Assembly (NCBI RefSeq): GCF_022763305.1
Contig: NZ_JALEGT010000056.1
Coordinates: forward strand, 1 to 62,787
Origin: Marivita sp.
GTDB taxonomy: Bacteria > Pseudomonadota > Alphaproteobacteria > Rhodobacterales > Rhodobacteraceae
Direction of reading: 5' to 3'
DNA length: 62,787 nucleotides
Below are positions 44,901-53,226 of the stretch, piece by piece. Position numbers and translations under genes: made by a program. Below the pieces are notes generated by a model. That model did not search any database, was not told the DNA's origin, and was given only the letters and a program-made list of their open reading frames with translations. Every line of letters begins with the position of its first letter. Position 1 is the first letter of the stretch.

Positions 44901-45183
44901 CGTCTTCCTTCCATGAGGCATCAAAAAAGCGTCACACCCATCCTGCATCCGACTGCGGATCATGGAACCATGGTTTCCAAAATAGACAAAACAGAAATCA
45001 TGGTTTCGATCACAAATTCAGCAACTGGGTGAAGACCTGCACAGAATTCACACCCGAAAAGTTCTGAAACTCGGGTTCCCAGCGCAGATTTTCGATTGGA
45101 ATGCGCGAATCGTGCTGGATTTTGACCCGGATCACCCGGGCATCTGCAGTTGCCACTCCGTCGATTATCAGCAAACTGACGCC
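44901..45183. promoter_or_regulatory. Divergent tctC-rpiR region with two matching palindromes
   Basis: A 283-base gap. Two near-identical dyads, GGAACCATGGTTTCC (44964-44978) and GAAATCATGGTTTC (44994-45007), share GAAANCATGGTTTC and are centred 30 bp apart, about three helical turns, so a dimeric regulator could bind both on one face. They are candidate operators for the RpiR protein. Confidence 0.6.
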
Positions 45184-46044
45184 ATGAAATCTCAGTTACA
45201 GAACGACGCGCCGCCGCGCTTTCTTGATCGCATCCGGACCGCGCTGGCAGAATTGCAACCGGCCGAACGACGTCTGGGGACTTTCCTTCTGGACTTTCCC
45301 GGCGACATGGCAAGCTATGACGCGCAGGAACTGGCGCGGCTGTCCGATGTCTCCAAGGCCACCGTGTCGCGGTTCATCCGCAAGATCGGCTACGACAGCT
45401 ATGACGCCGCGCGCCGCGCTGTGCGGGATGAAGCCAGCTCCGGCTCGCGGCTCTATATCGGCCACGGCGAACCCGGCGCCATCGAGGACGTTCTGGGCTT
45501 TGGCATGCGAGAGGAGATGGACAACCTCGCCTGGACCTTCCAACGGATCGCGCCCGATGACCTCGACAGGCTGGCTGAACGGATCCTCGATTCCCGGAAA
45601 GTCTGGATCGTCGGCCATCGCATCAGCCACTCGTTTGCAACCTATCTGCGCTGGCAATTGGTCAAGGTGGTTCCAGACGCTGCCGTCCTCCCCAAAGACG
45701 GCGAATCCATGGGCGAGCATCTTGCGGCGATGTCCCCCGATGATCTCGTTCTCGTCGTGGCCCTGCGCCGCCGGATGAGCGGCCTCGAGGCGCTCCTGCG
45801 CGAAATCGCGACCATCGGATCGGCGCGGGCGGTGATCTCGGATGACAGTATGGCGTTTGATCCCGGCCTCGATTGGCACTTCCGCTGCCGGATCAGCACC
45901 GCAACCCCACAGTTCAACCACGCCGCCGTGCTGGCCCTGTGCCATCAGATCGTGGTCCGCACGACCCTGAAGTCGGGAGCCGAAGGCCGCAAGCGCCTTC
46001 GACGCGTTGACGAACTGAACGAACGCTTGGGCGAATACGACTGA
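45184..46044 (+). CDS. MurR/RpiR-family transcriptional regulator
   Basis: A 286-aa regulator with an N-terminal HTH_6 domain (residues ~10-85, including ELARLSDVSKATVSRFIRKIGYDSYDAAR) and a C-terminal SIS sugar-isomerase-type domain (~125-260, IVGHRISHSFATYLRWQLV). SIS domains usually sense phosphosugars or related acids. ATG 45184 lacks a strong ribosome site; a start further upstream at 45112 is possible but adds sequence unlike the family. Divergent from the second tct operon, which it probably controls. Confidence 0.9.
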   Translation: MKSQLQNDAPPRFLDRIRTALAELQPAERRLGTFLLDFPGDMASYDAQELARLSDVSKATVSRFIRKIGYDSYDAARRAVRDEASSGSRLYIGHGEPGAIEDVLGFGMREEMDNLAWTFQRIAPDDLDRLAERILDSRKVWIVGHRISHSFATYLRWQLVKVVPDAAVLPKDGESMGEHLAAMSPDDLVLVVALRRRMSGLEALLREIATIGSARAVISDDSMAFDPGLDWHFRCRISTATPQFNHAAVLALCHQIVVRTTLKSGAEGRKRLRRVDELNERLGEYD

Positions 46045-46547
46045 CTGTGGATGGCGGCCTTCAAGGTGTCGCTGGGAGAACGTGCGCACCTGACTCGTCC
46101 TTGTATGGTGTGACATCTTCATTCGGACTCTGATCCGGCCAAGGCTCCTTACCGTTGCGTGTCATTTGAAGTTTGTCGCGGGTACCGAAGACCAACATCT
46201 CGAAGCGCTCGGGCATAAATGCCGTCGACCAGCGATCACATCTTTAAGCCCAGCATCGCGCATCAGTCATGTTCGACACCATCGGTTCCTGTTCGGACTC
46301 TGGCATCTTATGCCTTTCGGGCATGACAAGTCTGCAAGTTAGCCGTATTCGTGTTAAGTGAACGTTGCTACGTGAAATTTGGCTCGTCGCACATTCCAGA
46401 GGTGGTCGGCTCGAGCGATTGAGGATGCGTCAGTGTTTCTGATGTCGCAGGATGATCCGGAGCCGCCGGCGTGCTTTTGGAGCAGGAACGGACAAATGAA
46501 AAAACTGATCCCTGAGGAGAGGGTCAGGTTCGCAAGGGAGAGAGACA
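46045..46547. other. Gene-poor gap with degenerate sequence and a direct repeat
   Basis: About 500 bases between the RpiR gene and the NitT/TauT operon. The 11-base word TTCGGACTCTG occurs twice in direct orientation (46122-46132 and 46292-46302). A minus-strand frame at 46061-46216 looks protein-like (see separate entry). The last 25 bases contain the ribosome site AAGGGAGAGAG for the next gene. No promoter boxes or RNA gene are claimed. Confidence 0.45.
46061..46216 (-). pseudogene. Possible gene remnant, C-terminal end of an unknown protein
   Basis: A 51-codon frame reading MPERFEMLVFGTRDK at its start and GAHVLPATP at its end has mixed, protein-like composition rich in charged and aromatic residues. 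An in-frame TAA lies 27 bases upstream of its ATG and there is no ribosome site, so it looks like the 3' remnant of a decayed gene and not an intact one. Converges on the RpiR gene with 16 bases between. I do not recognise the family; it could be chance. Confidence 0.25.
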
Positions 46548-47582
46548 ATGTTGAAGACACTCAAGAGCTATGCGCGCAGCGGCGCATTGGTTCTCGCCGG
46601 GCTCGCGGCGGGGGCCGCGGAGGCGCAGGACACGGCGATGGCGCCGCTTGATCCGCCGCAGGACGTCAAGGTCGCCTATGTGCCGATCATGAAATTCGCC
46701 ACAATGTACGTGGCGGAACACCGTGGCCTGTTCGACAAACACGGCTTGAACGTCGATCTGGAGCGGGTGAAGTCCGGCACCGAGGCGATTGCCTTTCTGA
46801 CACAGGGAACAGTCGATGTCGGTGGGATCGCCATCGTTACGTCGCTCTGGTCCGGCTGGAACAAAGGCCTCGACATTCGCATCATCGCCCCCGGTGCCTT
46901 GGAACCAATGGAAGACAGCCCGACCAAGCTCTTGGTGCGCAAGGCGCTGGCGGAGGATGGCACGGTCACGTCCGTTGCCGATCTGAATGGTCGCCGCGTT
47001 GCCGTGGCCGGCGGCCCGGGGTCAGGTGGCGAATACCTGCTGGCCAAGGCGCTGGAGCGCGGCAGGCTGACCATTCGCGATATCGAGCCGATGAACGTCG
47101 CCAACCCCGATATGCCCCTGTCTTTCGAGAACGGCGCGGTCGATGCGGCCATCGCGGGTTCGCCTTTTGCCGATCAGATTCTTGCGGCGGGCAATGCCGG
47201 AGTGCTTGAAACGGACTTGACCCCGGGTCTGATGACCGTGGCTTTTGTCGGTTCGGGCAAATTGGTGAATGACCGTCCGGAAGTGGCCGAACGCTTTGTT
47301 CTGGCGCTGACCGAGGCCGCCGCGCTGATGCAAGGCGAGGATTACCTCGCGCCCGAGAACATCGAAGCGTACATGACCTACACCAACTCGACCGAAGAGG
47401 CACTTCGGGCTGGTCGCCCGGTCATTTACGACCCTGAAATGAAGATCCCGGTGGCCGGTCTGGCCGATATCGAAAAGACCCACCGCGAAAACGGCCGGAC
47501 GGAATATACCGACCCGCTCGATCTGTCGAACGTCATCGACGAGCGGTTTACCGAAGCGGCCCGCAAGGCTTTGGGCAAGTAA
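46548..47582 (+). CDS. NitT/TauT-type ABC substrate-binding protein
   Basis: A 344-aa secreted protein. Signal peptide of about 26 residues (LVLAGLAAGAAEAQD). The mature part begins VKVAYVPIMKFATMYVAEHRGLFDKHGL, the NMT1/SsuA-like start, with VKSGTEAIAFLTQGTVDVGG. Such proteins bind sulfonates, nitrate, thiamine precursors, aromatic acids or other anions; ligand not readable here. A ribosome site AAGGGAGAGAG precedes ATG 46548. First gene of an ABC operon that also includes a LysR regulator and an oxidoreductase. Confidence 0.9.
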   Translation: MLKTLKSYARSGALVLAGLAAGAAEAQDTAMAPLDPPQDVKVAYVPIMKFATMYVAEHRGLFDKHGLNVDLERVKSGTEAIAFLTQGTVDVGGIAIVTSLWSGWNKGLDIRIIAPGALEPMEDSPTKLLVRKALAEDGTVTSVADLNGRRVAVAGGPGSGGEYLLAKALERGRLTIRDIEPMNVANPDMPLSFENGAVDAAIAGSPFADQILAAGNAGVLETDLTPGLMTVAFVGSGKLVNDRPEVAERFVLALTEAAALMQGEDYLAPENIEAYMTYTNSTEEALRAGRPVIYDPEMKIPVAGLADIEKTHRENGRTEYTDPLDLSNVIDERFTEAARKALGK

Positions 47583-47590
47583 GCCCATCA

Positions 47591-47616
47591 GGGGCGCTGC
47601 AACGCGCCCCTTCTTT
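47591..47616 (+). terminator. Hairpin between binding-protein and ATPase genes
   Basis: Seven-bp stem GGGGCGC (47591-47597)/GCGCCCC (47604-47610), loop TGCAAC, then TTCTTT. A short T-rich tail makes partial termination plausible, which would favour binding-protein expression over the ATPase and permease. Confidence 0.6.
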
Positions 47617-47620
47617 CCCC

Positions 47621-48436
47621 ATGAACGATCAAGGTGACAGGGACGTGGCCTCATCGGACCCGAAGATTTGCGCGCGCAACGTGACCAAGGTCTACCAGAC
47701 GGCATCAGGCCAGATGACCGCGGTGGACGACTTCACGCTGAGCGTGGCGGACGGGGAATTTCTTGCCATTGTCGGGCCGTCCGGCTGCGGCAAGTCCACT
47801 TTCCTGAGGATGCTGGCGGGGCTCGAGGACGTCTCCAGCGGACAATTGACCATTCGTCCCGGGGCAGATCCCAGGAAACCCCTGAACTCCGTCGTCTTTC
47901 AGGAATATGCGATCTTCCCGTGGAAAACCGTGATCCAGAACGTGGCCTTTGGTCTGCAGATGCGCGGCGTGTCCGAACGTGAACGGCTCGACGTCGCCCG
48001 CGGCTGGTTGGATCGCGTCGGTCTTGCAAAATTCGCCGAGCATTACCCCCATCAGATTTCCGGGGGCATGAAGCAACGTGTGAGCATTATCCGCGCACTG
48101 GCCAACGACCCCGAGGTGCTGCTGATGGACGAACCTCTGGGTGCGCTCGATGCGCAGACCCGGGTCGTCCTGCAAGAGGAGCTTCTGCGCATCTGGGAAG
48201 AGACGCGGAAAACTGTGGTTTACATCACCCATAGCCTCGACGAAGCGGTTCTGCTCGGCGATCGTGTCGTGCTGATGAGCGCGCAGCCCGGGCGGATTTT
48301 GGACATCTACCAGATCGACCTGCCGCGCCCACGCAGCATTCACACGATGAACCAGCCCGCATTCGCCGAATACCGCGCCGCGATCTGGGATCGGCTCAGC
48401 GCCGAGGTGACCCGCGCCATGGAGATGCAGCAATGA
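47621..48436 (+). CDS. NitT/TauT-type ABC ATP-binding protein
   Basis: A 271-aa ATPase of the SsuB/TauB group: Walker A GPSGCGKST, Q-loop VFQEYAIFPWKTV, signature ISGGMKQRVSIIRAL, Walker B VLLMDEPLGALD and H-loop THSLDEAVLLGDRV. The ATG lies directly after the hairpin with weak ribosome-site complementarity, so translation may depend on RNA structure. Its stop overlaps the permease start (ATGA). Confidence 0.93.
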   Translation: MNDQGDRDVASSDPKICARNVTKVYQTASGQMTAVDDFTLSVADGEFLAIVGPSGCGKSTFLRMLAGLEDVSSGQLTIRPGADPRKPLNSVVFQEYAIFPWKTVIQNVAFGLQMRGVSERERLDVARGWLDRVGLAKFAEHYPHQISGGMKQRVSIIRALANDPEVLLMDEPLGALDAQTRVVLQEELLRIWEETRKTVVYITHSLDEAVLLGDRVVLMSAQPGRILDIYQIDLPRPRSIHTMNQPAFAEYRAAIWDRLSAEVTRAMEMQQ

Positions 48437-49461
48437 CCCCGCTTCAACAGGACCGTCGCGCAATCCTTGTCTTCCTTCTGGTCGCCGTTGCCTTGCATGT
48501 CGTGCTGATCCTGACAGGGCTCTGGCGCAGCTGGGCCTGGCCTGCCATCGGCTTCAGCTTTGTCCTTCTGATCCTGATCTCCGAGCGGATCGGACGCCAC
48601 GTCCCTGTGCGTGCACGCCAGACCTATGAGCGCACGCTGGCGCTGGGGTTTCCGGTGCTGCTTTTGTCTGTCTGGGAAATGGCGGGCGCGATGGAACTGA
48701 TCTCACCGATCTGGTTCCCGCCGCCTTCGGCTATCGGAACGGCGTTATGGGACGTCAGCGTCAACTACGACCGGTTCTCGGAAACGAGCCTGCTCGGGCG
48801 TCCATGGCTGATCCCGCAGGAATATGCCAACGGCGGATTTGCCGCTGTGGGGACGCTGCTGTCCGAAAGCCACCTTCTGGCAACGCTCGGCCGGGTGTTC
48901 GCCGGGTTCCTGCTGGGTGCGATCCCGGGCATCTTGCTGGGCGTTGTCATGGGTCTGAACCAGACCGTGCGGCTGATGCTGGATACGACGCTTGCCGCAA
49001 TCTACGTGCTGCCCAAGATCGCGATATTTCCAGTGGTCATGCTGATGTTCGCCGACCCGTTCGGTGAAGGCCCCAAGATTGTCGTCGTCGCTTTGTCGGT
49101 CTTCATCCTGATGACGATCAACACCATGACGGGTGTGCGCAACATCGACCCGGTCTACCTCATGGCCGGGCGCAACTACGGGGCAAGCCCGCTACAGATG
49201 CTGCGCCACGTGATCCTGCCCGGTGCCATGCCGGTGATCTTTGCCGGCCTGCGCATCGCGCTCGGGACGGCGATGATCGTCATCATCTCGGTCGAGTTCC
49301 TGCGCGCCAAACAGGGCGTTGGCTACATGACCTTCTACTACTGGGAGGTTCTTGTCCCCGAGAAGATGTATGCAGGCCTTGTTGTGGTGATGATCCTTGG
49401 CGTGACGCTGACGGGCCTTCTGCACTGGCTGCAACGGCGGTTGATGCCATGGAAGAAATGA
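48433..49461 (+). CDS. NitT/TauT-type ABC permease
   Basis: A 342-aa membrane protein. About 90 N-terminal residues add two helices in front of the usual SsuC-like core, which starts near WEMAGAMELISPIWFPPPSAIG. The EAA loop is DPVYLMAGRNYGASPLQMLRHVILPGAMP. The N-terminal extension is longer than in typical ~260-aa SsuC. It ends ATGA into the LysR gene. Confidence 0.9.
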   Translation: MTPLQQDRRAILVFLLVAVALHVVLILTGLWRSWAWPAIGFSFVLLILISERIGRHVPVRARQTYERTLALGFPVLLLSVWEMAGAMELISPIWFPPPSAIGTALWDVSVNYDRFSETSLLGRPWLIPQEYANGGFAAVGTLLSESHLLATLGRVFAGFLLGAIPGILLGVVMGLNQTVRLMLDTTLAAIYVLPKIAIFPVVMLMFADPFGEGPKIVVVALSVFILMTINTMTGVRNIDPVYLMAGRNYGASPLQMLRHVILPGAMPVIFAGLRIALGTAMIVIISVEFLRAKQGVGYMTFYYWEVLVPEKMYAGLVVVMILGVTLTGLLHWLQRRLMPWKK

Positions 49462-50414
49462 CCCCCGGTGGCCTCGGGCGGACCGAGACCTCGGGGCTGG
49501 TGTTCCGCCAATTGGAAATCTTCCACGCCATCATGTCGACCGGGTCCATCAATGCCGCCTCGCGCCTGCTGAACGTGTCCCAGCCCTCGCTGAGCCGCAG
49601 CCTCCAGCGGTTGGAGGATCAGCTTGGTCTGTCGCTGTTCCATCGCCATCGCAAACGCCTGCTGCCCAGCGAAGAAGCCAAACGCCTGTTCGACGAGGTC
49701 GATCCGATCATTACCCAGATGCGTGCGCTCACCGGGTCGCTGTCGCATGTGATCGAGGGCCAGACCAGTCTGTTTCGCTTTGCCCACACCCAGAGTGTCG
49801 GTCGACAGCTGGTGCCCCATGCCATTCGCGTCATGACGGCGCACCAACCCGAGTTGAAGGTCTTTCTGGATGCTCTGCCGCGCATGCAGCACGTCGATTA
49901 CCTGCTCAGCGGCAAGGGCGAATGCCTCGTGTCTCTGGCCACACTGGATCATCCGCTGCTGGTGAGCAGGTGCATTGCGCGCGCACCGTTGGTCGCTGCG
50001 ATGAGCGTGGATCACCCTCTGGCGGCGCACGATCTGTTGCGGCCCGAAGATCTTGCAGGGGTTGACGTGATCGGATTCGAACATGACGGGCCGCATTACG
50101 CCGCCACTGCGCAGTTTCTTGACGGCCACCCGCCCCCGCGCGTCGTTGCCTTCATTCGGTTTGCCGATGCCGGGATCGCGCTGGCCCGGCAGGGCGTGGG
50201 TGTTGCCTTGCTGGACGGCTTCACCACGGCGGGAGATCTGCCCGAAGGTCTGGTGCTTCGTGCCTTGCAAGACGCGCCATCCTTCACCGCGCGGCTGTAC
50301 TGGAACGGTGAGCGTCCCGGCTCGCGCTTTGTGCAGACCTTTGGCGATGCGCTGATCAACGCCGTCAGCTTGTACCCGGAATTGACCCTGGTCCCGGAGA
50401 GCTGCGATGACTGA
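49458..50414 (+). CDS. LysR-family transcriptional regulator
   Basis: A 318-aa regulator. The HTH is at residues ~15-75 (RQLEIFHAIMSTGSINAASR and SQPSLSRSLQRLEDQLGLSLF) followed by an effector domain. The ATG at 49458 gives the ATGA overlap with the permease; ATG 49449 is three codons earlier and equally possible. It is embedded in the operon it probably controls, between the transporter and the oxidoreductase, which overlaps its end by 8 bases. Confidence 0.9.
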   Translation: MTPGGLGRTETSGLVFRQLEIFHAIMSTGSINAASRLLNVSQPSLSRSLQRLEDQLGLSLFHRHRKRLLPSEEAKRLFDEVDPIITQMRALTGSLSHVIEGQTSLFRFAHTQSVGRQLVPHAIRVMTAHQPELKVFLDALPRMQHVDYLLSGKGECLVSLATLDHPLLVSRCIARAPLVAAMSVDHPLAAHDLLRPEDLAGVDVIGFEHDGPHYAATAQFLDGHPPPRVVAFIRFADAGIALARQGVGVALLDGFTTAGDLPEGLVLRALQDAPSFTARLYWNGERPGSRFVQTFGDALINAVSLYPELTLVPESCDD

Positions 50415-51654
50415 ACAGTATGACGTGATCGTCGCGGGCGGTGGCAGCGCCGGTGTGGCCGCTGCTGTCGGCGCAGCGCAGACCGGCGCGCACGTGATGC
50501 TGGTCGAGGGGCACGGGTTTCTTGGCGGCGCGGCGACGCTGTCTCAGGTGCTGGCCTGGTGCGGCTTCTTCCCTCAGCGTCCCGCCACGGTGCCGCAAGC
50601 GGTCGTTGCCGGGGTGGGACGGCAGGCGCTGACTCATCTTGACCGACTGGGGATCGACGTCGCGCCCTATTATTCCGGCACAGGAAACTGGAACATCCGT
50701 CTGAATCCCGAAGCGACCAAGATCGCGCTGGACCGCACCGTGGCCGACAGTGGCGCAGCACTGGCCTTGCACACACAGGTTGTCGGTGTTGTCCGTCACG
50801 GCGGCAGGATCGAGGCGCTCCGCTTGTCCGATCCACGCGGCCTGCGGGATGTCTCGGCCAACGCCTTCGTCGACGCGTCCGGCGATGCCGCATTGGCGGC
50901 TTTGGCGGGGGTGACGACCTGCGCCTTGCATGACGCGGGCCACGTGCAACCAGCCTCCTACCCGGTGCGGATCGGCGGCGTGACCGATGGCGCGACATTG
51001 GACAAGGCGGCCCGCGTGGCGGCGCTACAGGGGATCGAGCGCCGCTTTGGCCGGGCCACGATCCGGGCTGATGGCGGGTTTCTGACCACCTTGCCGGGCA
51101 GCACGGACCTCTGGTGGCTGTCGATCGACGTCGAGACCAACGGGCTGGATGGCAGCGACCTTGCGCAGGCCGAGCGTGATGGGCGCGAGGCGGCATGGAA
51201 TGGAGTTGCGGCCCTGCGCGCTGGATTACCGGGGTTCGAGCACGCCTATGTGCTGGCCACCGGACCAAAGATCGGCATACGCGAGACACGGCATGTGAGC
51301 ACACGTGCCCCCCTGACCGAGGTCACATTGGCCAACGCAAGGCGACCCGAAGACACCGTTGCGCTCGGGGCATGGCCGATGGAGATCCATCACGGTCCGG
51401 GCCGCACCGAATACCGGGAAATCGGTGGGGATGGTGTCTATGGCATCGGGCTTGGTGCGTTGCAGGTCGCGGGTCTCGCCAACCTTTGGCTTGCCGGGCG
51501 GACACTGGGCGCAGAACCTGCCGCCTATGCTTCTGCCCGCGTCATGGGCACGGCCTTTGCCACCGGGCATGCTGCGGGTGTGGCGGCAGCGCTCCATGCC
51601 GAAGATGCATCCCCGGTGCGCCGAGAATTGCTGCGGCAAGGGGCTTTGCTGTAG
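50407..51654 (+). CDS. FAD-dependent oxidoreductase (FAD_oxidored type)
   Basis: A 415-aa flavoprotein with N-terminal motif YDVIVAGGGSAGVAAAVGAAQTGA followed by VEGHGFLGGAATLSQV, the start typical of the PF12831-like group related to succinate dehydrogenase-fold flavoproteins and thiazole or phytoene oxidoreductases. The C-terminal FAD contact is NLWLAGRTLGAEPAAYASARVMG with an ATGHAAG end. It is the last gene of the NitT/TauT operon and probably oxidises the imported compound. Substrate unknown. Confidence 0.85.
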   Translation: MTEQYDVIVAGGGSAGVAAAVGAAQTGAHVMLVEGHGFLGGAATLSQVLAWCGFFPQRPATVPQAVVAGVGRQALTHLDRLGIDVAPYYSGTGNWNIRLNPEATKIALDRTVADSGAALALHTQVVGVVRHGGRIEALRLSDPRGLRDVSANAFVDASGDAALAALAGVTTCALHDAGHVQPASYPVRIGGVTDGATLDKAARVAALQGIERRFGRATIRADGGFLTTLPGSTDLWWLSIDVETNGLDGSDLAQAERDGREAAWNGVAALRAGLPGFEHAYVLATGPKIGIRETRHVSTRAPLTEVTLANARRPEDTVALGAWPMEIHHGPGRTEYREIGGDGVYGIGLGALQVAGLANLWLAGRTLGAEPAAYASARVMGTAFATGHAAGVAAALHAEDASPVRRELLRQGALL

Positions 51655-51858
51655 TTCGGCAGTTCCGCGGTGTGAACGTCAGCGCTGCGTATCTGTCGGC
51701 GGAACGATCTGATCTTCGGAGATGCGGGTTCTTTCCTGCGCCTGCCGTTGCACACCTTTGCCGAGAGACTATGATCGGTTCCAATTCGCTGCGCACCTGC
51801 TCCATCCGACCTCGGTTTTCCGGAACAGCGACGACGCCAACAGCAAGAAAGAACACCC

Positions 51859-52650
51859 ATGTCCTCCTTCGAGAACAGACAAGAATTCGCGATCGGTCTT
51901 TGCCATGATGCCGGGCAACTGGCCTTGTCGTATTTCAAGGATCGCACCCGCCTCGTCGTCGACAAGAAAGGCCGACAGGACTGGGTCAGCGAAGCGGACC
52001 GCAATGTCGAAACGTTCATCCGCGAACGTCTGCATCAGGCATGGCCCGACGACGGCGTTTATGGCGAAGAACATGAGCCCACCTTGGGAACAAGCGGGTT
52101 TGACTGGGTGATCGACCCCATCGACGGAACAACCAATTTCGTGAACGGCATTCCTGCCTGGACCATCGTACTGGCAGGTGTCGCCCAAGGGCGCACAGAG
52201 GTCGGTGTCATTCACGATCCGAATGTTCGCGAAACCTTCGCAGCTTTGCGTGGCGCCGGTGCCACCTTGAACGGTACGTCCATGCAGGTGGCAGGGGGTA
52301 CGCCGTTGAACAGTGGGACAGTCGCCGTCGGCTATTCGAACCGTGTCGAGGCAGCACATGTCATCCCGATGATTTCCGATCTGATCGACGCGGGCGCGAT
52401 GTATCACCGCAATGCAAGCGGTGCGCTGTCGATTGCCTATGTCGCGGCTGGGCGCCTTCTTGGTTATGTGGAAGAGCACATGAATGCCTGGGATTGTCTG
52501 GCCGGTCAGCTGATGGTCGAAGAGGCAGGCGGTCGGGTCGAACAGCAGGATGCGACTGGCATGATACGCGACGGCGGGCGCGTTGTCGTCGGAACACCGG
52601 ATGTGTTCGAAACCTTGGTCCGGTTCGCAGACCGCGCGTGGAACCGGTAA
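51859..52650 (+). CDS. Inositol monophosphatase family protein
   Basis: A 263-aa Mg2+-dependent phosphatase. All active-site motifs are intact: YGEEHEP (metal glutamate pair, residues ~70), DWVIDPIDGTTNFVNG (~88-103) and AWDCLAGQLMVEEAGG (~212). The family acts on inositol monophosphates, other polyol phosphates, histidinol phosphate or PAP. It is divergent in direction from, and ends 9 bases before, the converging histidine-phosphatase-family gene of the iron-type ABC operon, so a linked role in phosphate-ester use is inferred. A 204-base gap precedes it. Confidence 0.92.
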   Translation: MSSFENRQEFAIGLCHDAGQLALSYFKDRTRLVVDKKGRQDWVSEADRNVETFIRERLHQAWPDDGVYGEEHEPTLGTSGFDWVIDPIDGTTNFVNGIPAWTIVLAGVAQGRTEVGVIHDPNVRETFAALRGAGATLNGTSMQVAGGTPLNSGTVAVGYSNRVEAAHVIPMISDLIDAGAMYHRNASGALSIAYVAAGRLLGYVEEHMNAWDCLAGQLMVEEAGGRVEQQDATGMIRDGGRVVVGTPDVFETLVRFADRAWNR

Positions 52651-52659
52651 AGGCACAGG

Positions 52660-53226
52660 TCAGGACATCGGTATCCACCCGTGATCCGGACGCAGGGTCA
52701 TGAGGTCGGCACTCCAGTAGTGGCCCTGTCCGGGTTGATCATGCGCGCGGTCAATTGTCAGCCCCTGCAAATGGCAATAGAGCAGAGTGCCGACAGCCCC
52801 ATGCGTAACGACGGCAACATCTCCACTGACGTGATGTTCCGCGATGTCCCGCACCGCCTGCACGATCCGGGCTTGCGCGTCAAAGGCGGTTTCCCATCCA
52901 CGGAAACTTGCCCCGGGTTCGGCAAAAAACGCGTTTGCTGCGGCCTCGAAAAGAACGGGCGGGAGAAAACCGGTCGCACGTCGATCATTCTCGCACAGCC
53001 GATCATCAAAGCTGATGGGCAGATCACGTGGCCGCGTGATAATTCTGGCCGTTTCGCGCGCCTTGGTTTCAGTGCTGGACCAGACATGCGTGACATTGGC
53101 AATCCGGTCAGACATTGCAAAACGCTCGGCCTTTTGCCGACCAGACCCGCTTAATCGCCAGTCGGTTACGGGGATATCGGGATCAACGATAACCTCAGGA
53201 TGGGAAACGATCAGAACGCGCGGCAT
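52660..53226 (-). CDS. Histidine phosphatase superfamily protein with altered RHG motif
   Basis: A 188-aa phosphoglycerate-mutase-fold protein. The catalytic histidine is in VLIVSHPEV, where the usual LxRHGE is changed to VSHPEV: histidine kept, arginine and glycine lost. The second conserved elements are SSTETKARETARI and VAVVTHGAVGTLL with the second histidine, and CENDRR near residue 80. SHPEV-type members are common in alphaproteobacteria; phosphatase activity is plausible but the missing phosphate-pocket arginine leaves it open. Start directly abuts the ATPase stop, so it is the last gene of that operon. Confidence 0.82.
   Translation of the reverse strand: MPRVLIVSHPEVIVDPDIPVTDWRLSGSGRQKAERFAMSDRIANVTHVWSSTETKARETARIITRPRDLPISFDDRLCENDRRATGFLPPVLFEAAANAFFAEPGASFRGWETAFDAQARIVQAVRDIAEHHVSGDVAVVTHGAVGTLLYCHLQGLTIDRAHDQPGQGHYWSADLMTLRPDHGWIPMS

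Noticed and set aside
46379-46651. Short plus-strand frame across the NitT/TauT gene start
   Set aside because: Runs into the signal peptide region of the binding protein in another frame; no support.
51655-51858. Possible small gene or RNA between the FAD oxidoreductase and the inositol monophosphatase
   Set aside because: No ribosome site with a conserved-looking frame; only a wide GTTCCGC/GCGGAAC repeat, too far apart to be convincing.
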